This document shows, piece after piece, positions 7,081-11,054 of a stretch of 11,054 bases of DNA; the first letter of the stretch is position 1; every line of letters begins with the position of its first letter. The DNA is taken from positions 1 to 11,054 of the forward strand of contig CAMWWJ010000084.1 of the NCBI GenBank assembly GCA_947177925.1, given 5' to 3'. The DNA is from an uncultured Lachnospiraceae bacterium. Its GTDB lineage: Bacteria; Bacillota; Clostridia; Lachnospirales; Lachnospiraceae. The notes below the pieces were generated by a model. It was not told the origin of the DNA, searched no databases, and saw only the letters and a program-made list of their open reading frames with translations. Position numbers and translations under genes: made by a program.

Positions 7081-7905
7081 ATGATTTGGAAGAAATTAAA
7101 AGTGAATTTACAAAAAATGGAGCATGTTTTATACCCTTTGCTATGGACTATTCTTCTGCTTGCTCTTCTAATCGTGGCAGCGGCATTCGTCTGGGTTACA
7201 ATCCCAAAAGATAATACATTGGATTTTTGGCAGGCACTGCGGAAGATTCTGAGGAATATCAAAGACTGCGAGGCATTGCTGCTAGCAATAGTTGTGACCA
7301 TATTTTTCCAAAACTATATGAACATGAAAGCAGACGAAAAGGAAAAAGAGAAAAAAATAAAAGGGATTGGGCATTATGCGATAGAAGTTGTCAGAAACGA
7401 ACCATGGCCAGTAGACCAAGATGCTCAGATGGTTCGATTGATCGGAAGTGAGGAGAATTTTAAAAGTCCGCTTCCAGAAGGTTTTGCAGGATTTGGACTG
7501 CGTTTTGTATCTTCCAAAAAGACTGTGACCTATTTGAGAAATATCATGGCATTTGAAGATGCCTATTTCAAAAACAGGAAAAAGGATATAATGGCAGACT
7601 ATATGAATGCTTATCAATATGCAGAATATGCATCCCCTCCGTTTGTGAGCGCAGATTCTTATCATACGAAAAACTACGAAACGGCAGAAGACCATATTTC
7701 TTCGGAGATTTTGTTTGTTATGCGGGCAGACAGTGCAGAGATTCGAAATTTTTGGATATCGGCAGTTACCGAGGAAGGATTTCTTTATTTCATTTTTGTA
7801 AAGGCGAAGCTTACAGCAGAAAGTAAGGGAAAGTATTACAAACTCACACTTTTACAGCAGACCAATCACTTTGTGCAAGATAAAGAATTAGTACCATTGG
7901 TCTGA
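7081..7905 (+). CDS. Two-transmembrane hypothetical protein with cytoplasmic domain
   Basis: This 274-aa protein has two hydrophobic helices near its start (about residues 16-41 and 63-79), joined by a short basic loop. A very charged Lys/Glu segment (82-94) and a soluble domain of about 180 residues follow. The basic N-terminus and basic post-helix segment predict both ends inside the cell. The architecture, a small membrane anchor with a cytosolic sensing or interaction domain, is common among membrane-acting effectors of bacterial conflict systems, but I do not recognise this family. ATG 7081 was chosen because its frame gives the membrane helices. ATG 7077, nearer the GGGGG ribosome site, opens a 45-codon frame with no such character. 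The gene lies four bases after its partner and is followed by a hairpin. Confidence 0.85.
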   Translation: MIWKKLKVNLQKMEHVLYPLLWTILLLALLIVAAAFVWVTIPKDNTLDFWQALRKILRNIKDCEALLLAIVVTIFFQNYMNMKADEKEKEKKIKGIGHYAIEVVRNEPWPVDQDAQMVRLIGSEENFKSPLPEGFAGFGLRFVSSKKTVTYLRNIMAFEDAYFKNRKKDIMADYMNAYQYAEYASPPFVSADSYHTKNYETAEDHISSEILFVMRADSAEIRNFWISAVTEEGFLYFIFVKAKLTAESKGKYYKLTLLQQTNHFVQDKELVPLV

Positions 7906-7936
7906 ATTTTGAATGGTTTACGAATTGTATTCCGAG

Positions 7937-7959
7937 TGGTGCGGTTACAGACCGCACCA
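7937..7959. terminator. Hairpin between convergent genes
   Basis: TGGTGCGGT (7937-7945) and ACCGCACCA (7951-7959) form a perfect nine-pair GC-rich stem with a TACAG loop. It lies between the ends of the plus-strand cassette and the minus-strand sirtuin gene. On the plus strand it is followed by AT-rich DNA with short T clusters rather than a clean T-run, so termination efficiency is uncertain. It best serves the two-gene cassette. Confidence 0.6.
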
Positions 7960-8042
7960 TTAAAATGTTTTGATATTTTATTTAGAATTGTATGTACTGT
8001 TTTCAACAGTCCAATCAGCTTTTCAAGAGTTGTTTTTAATAT

Positions 8043-10340
8043 TTATTTTGCGAAACTTTCAAAATATATTTTCAATAGTTTCTTGTCATTATTCTCTGCC
8101 AGAAAGTATTCCCGAAAGCAGCTTCGTATCTTAGGAGCTGCAACGGCATTGTCAGCAATGGTTTTTCTAAGCCCTGGAGAGCAGCTTAACAGCCATTCTA
8201 ACTCAAAATGACTGTAATCGAATCCTTCCATGTCCCCAAGGAATCTTACACTCGCATCTTCTGACTGCCCACAAGCTTCCCGGTATTTATCTTCTGAAAT
8301 GATTTTTTGATTTAAATACAGATTCACCATATCATTTAACAGAATCGTATACGCATTCGGAAACTTGTTTTTACTTTCCTCTCTAATTTTAGGAAGCGCT
8401 TTCCATATGCTCTCTTCGTATTCTTTAGATGGCATTATGATTTCATTCATTACCATATCATGATATATAAAAAATCCTTCTCCTCCGGCATTTTTCATGT
8501 ATGCTTCCAGATGATCCTTTATCTGTTCTTTCACCTCTTCGTTACAAATTGGATATACAAGCGCCAATGTTCTTGCATGCTCTCCATTCTTCAAATCAGG
8601 CATAACAACATTCTTTTTGCACGTTCCGTATAACTGTCTGAATATGTTAGATATATCCCCTATAAGTCCTATATAATGACTTTCCTCTTCCGCGCCCATG
8701 GTTGACAGCACTGAAAGAATTGTCTCAAGCAATTGTTCCAAAGCCGGTCTTTTCTGTCCGGATGATTCTTTTCCCTGTCCCAAGAGCTTTTTATGGCTAT
8801 AATGATTAATAATAAAATTTAATATTACTGTTTTTTGAGTTCTAATAGTAAAACCATCTATCATATGACTGATTCCAAAAAGGATTTCCTCTATCAATTC
8901 ACTGTCCAAATTCAATTTTGCAGCCAGTACCATGAATACAAATATTTTATGTTCGGAAAACACCCTTTCCGTTTTTTGCAGCAGCAGGTTCTTAAAAATC
9001 TTCCTTAAATACGCTTCACATCCATCCTCTATTTCAAGATGCTCAATAGAATATTTTTGCATGGCTGCTGTCAGTTCCTTTACACTCCAATACCGTAAAA
9101 TCAGAAAAATCTCAAAACTTCCCAGTTTGTCTGCATGAATATTGGAACTATATTCGGAAAACACAGAATCACCTTTTGAAACCATATCCCTGCTTCCCAC
9201 AGAAAAAAGATAGCTTTCAATGTATAATTGAAATATTTCCCTGCATTCCCCATATCTGTCCAGCATCAGATAATTCTCTTCCAAATAGAAAAAATAGTCC
9301 TCTACTTTTATACGCATTTTCTTGTATGCCGGAATGTCGGAATGTATGAAATATTTTGTTGCTGCCTCTTCCGTAACCCTTTTAGAGCTTTTAAATATCT
9401 CCTGAAATACTTGATAATTCATCTGAAATGTATAAAGATCCTTTAAAAACTGATTTCCATCGTTTCCTATATTGGGCACCTTTGAAAAAATCTTTTCCAG
9501 TTGTATTTTTTTAACCTCCTGCTTAATCTTTGCCTTGATTTCCTCCTCCACCCTTTCAGTTGGGCTTTGAATGATTTTTCCGACCAAATAGCGATTCAGC
9601 TCCGCAATAAAATACCACTGATATAATTTCCGGCTGTAGCAGGCTTCTGCTGCCCGCCTCAAAAATTGATAAGCATTTACATACTCTTCCAGACAATAAC
9701 AGATATATGCCTGTTTCATGTACAATTCCGGTGTTTCTTCCGAAAAAAGCAGCTCATTTTCTTTTTTTTGTTTTCTAAGAGCAGCTTCATCAAATTGATA
9801 CATCGCTATAAGACGCTTAAATGGATTATCCTTTTCCACTGGAAATTGAATGGCCTCCCATATAGTTCCAGTCTCCTGCCGTTTTGAACCTTCTATAATC
9901 TGTACGCTGCTTTTTTCAAGCACATTTTGAATGGCTTTTATTTTTTCGCTGCCTTCATCCGACATAAGTTCTTGAATAATCTTTACGGAATCCTTTTCTT
10001 CGCTGCCTGTATCAAATGTCCACATTTCATGGTCTTCTACTATGATAGTGTATGTTCCAAAACACTGAACCAAATACTTTTGCAGAATATAGTTCATCCC
10101 ACAAAAAGGCCGTAAATAATCATAAATCTCATCAATTGCATTTTCTGCCTTTTCATCCTCCAATATATAATCCAGCATTGCCACCACGTACTCTGAAGCA
10201 TGTTCCTTTTGAAAACCGTCCTTTACCAACTGAGAAGCATATAACATATTCACTCCAAGATTCTTATTATATTGGAAATCATTTTGATTGTATTCCTGAT
10301 ATGCCTCAATCATATAGGCTCTTTGAAAATCGTTGCCCAA
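8043..10340 (-). CDS. DSR2-like defence sirtuin, C-terminal sensor part
   Basis: This 765-codon frame is the long helical remainder of a DSR2-type defence protein, read in the -1 frame relative to its SIR2 domain. Its apparent TTG start at 10340 has no ribosome site, so I take it as the continuation of the gene beginning at 10978. The junction reading (Trp-Val-Lys-Lys, then Ile-Leu-Gly-Asn-Asp-Phe-Gln) matches the expected run of the family past the SIR2 domain. The rest is mostly helices with TPR-like character. The last 65 residues (GFDYSHFELEWLL ... NNDKKLLKIYFE) resemble the C-terminus of Bacillus DSR2 as I remember it. In that family this region senses phage structural proteins such as tail tube protein. 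The fused length would be 978 aa, close to the roughly 1000 aa of known DSR2. The trigger for this homologue is unknown. Confidence 0.8.
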   Translation of the reverse strand: MGNDFQRAYMIEAYQEYNQNDFQYNKNLGVNMLYASQLVKDGFQKEHASEYVVAMLDYILEDEKAENAIDEIYDYLRPFCGMNYILQKYLVQCFGTYTIIVEDHEMWTFDTGSEEKDSVKIIQELMSDEGSEKIKAIQNVLEKSSVQIIEGSKRQETGTIWEAIQFPVEKDNPFKRLIAMYQFDEAALRKQKKENELLFSEETPELYMKQAYICYCLEEYVNAYQFLRRAAEACYSRKLYQWYFIAELNRYLVGKIIQSPTERVEEEIKAKIKQEVKKIQLEKIFSKVPNIGNDGNQFLKDLYTFQMNYQVFQEIFKSSKRVTEEAATKYFIHSDIPAYKKMRIKVEDYFFYLEENYLMLDRYGECREIFQLYIESYLFSVGSRDMVSKGDSVFSEYSSNIHADKLGSFEIFLILRYWSVKELTAAMQKYSIEHLEIEDGCEAYLRKIFKNLLLQKTERVFSEHKIFVFMVLAAKLNLDSELIEEILFGISHMIDGFTIRTQKTVILNFIINHYSHKKLLGQGKESSGQKRPALEQLLETILSVLSTMGAEEESHYIGLIGDISNIFRQLYGTCKKNVVMPDLKNGEHARTLALVYPICNEEVKEQIKDHLEAYMKNAGGEGFFIYHDMVMNEIIMPSKEYEESIWKALPKIREESKNKFPNAYTILLNDMVNLYLNQKIISEDKYREACGQSEDASVRFLGDMEGFDYSHFELEWLLSCSPGLRKTIADNAVAAPKIRSCFREYFLAENNDKKLLKIYFESFAK

Positions 10341-10978
10341 AATTTTTTTACCCAGTTAAAAAGCTGTTTTAAATCCGGATCGTTAAAGGAATATCCTATA
10401 AAAAGCACCACGTTGCTTGCTATCAGTGATTTTACATAGGTTTCTATCAATTTGAAATTTTCACTGTAATTTAAGTAGTCATCTTCCTTCAGCACGAAAT
10501 TGTTATGTTCAAAATCCCCATGGATTTTCATTACTTCTTTTTGCAACGTTTTATATGGCAAATCCTGATTTTGGCTGATAATCTGCATGAACTCTCCGCT
10601 TTCTGCCGCAGCTTCTTCAATCAAATTGTCATGATTAGTAGTTATAATAGTATGCGCATTCAAAGCAATGATACGCCGATGGATATCAGAAGAGCGCAAA
10701 GGTTCCTGATAACGGAATATTCGCCTTGCCAGCTCCACATATTCCTTTTCGCCCCTTGCATTATAATAAAGCTGGGGAATTTTCAGATAATCATCCTGCC
10801 GCTCATGTTCTCCCATATGCAGGCACTCCTTAAAGGTTTCCACTGCCTCATTCCATTTGGGCATTCCTGATGGAAGGGAAGCGCCTGCACCCACAAAAAC
10901 CACCAGTTTTCCCTCTTCCCTTGCTTTTCTTAACAGCCTTCGTTCTTCTTTGTAATACTTCTTATCCAATATCATCAT
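10310..10978 (-). CDS. DSR2-like defence sirtuin, N-terminal SIR2 NADase part
   Basis: This 222-codon frame encodes a SIR2-like NADase domain. Motifs in order are GAGAS (30-34, NAD-binding loop), TTNHDN (113-118, catalytic Asn115), KIHGD (151-155, catalytic His153) and IGYSF with D200 and D202. Family members deplete NAD+ when phage infection is sensed, causing abortive infection. The Asn/His pair has the same spacing as the N133/H171 pair I recall for Bacillus subtilis DSR2. The start is ATG 10978 (a second ATG follows at once) with AAAGGAG upstream. After the A7 tract the zero frame adds ten unrelated residues and stops, giving a SIR2-only product. A -1 shift joins it to the sensor region. 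Catalytic residues all look intact, so the active site is not decayed. Confidence 0.85.
   Translation of the reverse strand: MMILDKKYYKEERRLLRKAREEGKLVVFVGAGASLPSGMPKWNEAVETFKECLHMGEHERQDDYLKIPQLYYNARGEKEYVELARRIFRYQEPLRSSDIHRRIIALNAHTIITTNHDNLIEEAAAESGEFMQIISQNQDLPYKTLQKEVMKIHGDFEHNNFVLKEDDYLNYSENFKLIETYVKSLIASNVVLFIGYSFNDPDLKQLFNWVKKFWATIFKEPI
10343..10349 (-). other. Slippery heptamer A_AAA_AAA at the sirtuin frame break
   Basis: On the minus strand the codons read GTA AAA AAA TTT, so an A_AAA_AAA heptamer is in the exact phase for tandem -1 slippage. A shift gives AAA AAA ATT TTG and enters the 765-codon frame without loss. The same heptamer type supports -1 frameshifting in bacterial dnaX (A_AAA_AAG) and in IS elements. 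No Shine-Dalgarno-like stimulator lies just upstream, and only a weak GGGC/GCCT hairpin lies downstream, so RNA polymerase slippage, mutation or assembly error remain open. Confidence 0.55.
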
Positions 10979-11054
10979 CCGGAATTGCTCCTTTCATAAT
11001 ATTTATAAACAGCTACTTGCCCGCTTTTCCCCAAATAAATACTTTATTTTCACT

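Noticed and set aside
7077..7214. Alternative 45-codon frame from ATG 7077
   Set aside because: It has the closer ribosome site, but its translation lacks domain character, whereas the 7081 frame encodes clear membrane helices.

Overview
The window is AT-rich with purine-rich ribosome binding sites close to the starts, Firmicutes-style promoter boxes and Cys-rich radical-SAM proteins. This points to an anaerobic, low-GC Firmicute, most likely a gut Clostridia/Lachnospiraceae-type organism (inference from sequence style and gene content; no marker gene is present). It reads as an accessory region with two modules: a peptide natural-product cluster on the left and a probable anti-phage defence area on the right.

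Left module (about 1-5620, plus strand): a 280-base leader region, then a 77-aa six-cysteine precursor peptide, then three consecutive radical SAM/SPASM maturases of 456, 457 and 460 aa. Each maturase has an N-terminal region resembling a PqqD-type RiPP recognition element, and all have the same cysteine spacing. The first and third are close paralogues and the second is more divergent. The likely product is a thioether-crosslinked (sactipeptide/ranthipeptide-like) peptide. No transporter or leader peptidase is present in the window. A helix-turn-helix protein follows, but its frame is broken at a run of seven A (5058-5064).

Middle (5617-7905): a 460-base gap holds a candidate structured RNA that starts near a TATAAT box and ends in a strong intrinsic terminator (5994-6029). 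It lies just before a two-gene cassette of unknown function: a 331-aa soluble protein and a 274-aa protein with two N-terminal membrane helices. The architecture and its position next to a defence gene make a conflict or defence role plausible, but I do not recognise either family.

Right module (8043-10978, minus strand): a DSR2-like defence sirtuin. It consists of an N-terminal SIR2 NADase domain and a long helical sensor region ending in a DSR2-like C-terminus. It is split into two frames exactly at an A_AAA_AAA heptamer (10349-10343). A -1 shift there would give a 978-aa protein of the usual DSR2 size. Two frame breaks at A7 tracts in one window could mean programmed or slippage expression, phase variation, decay, or homopolymer errors in the assembly; the sequence alone cannot decide.
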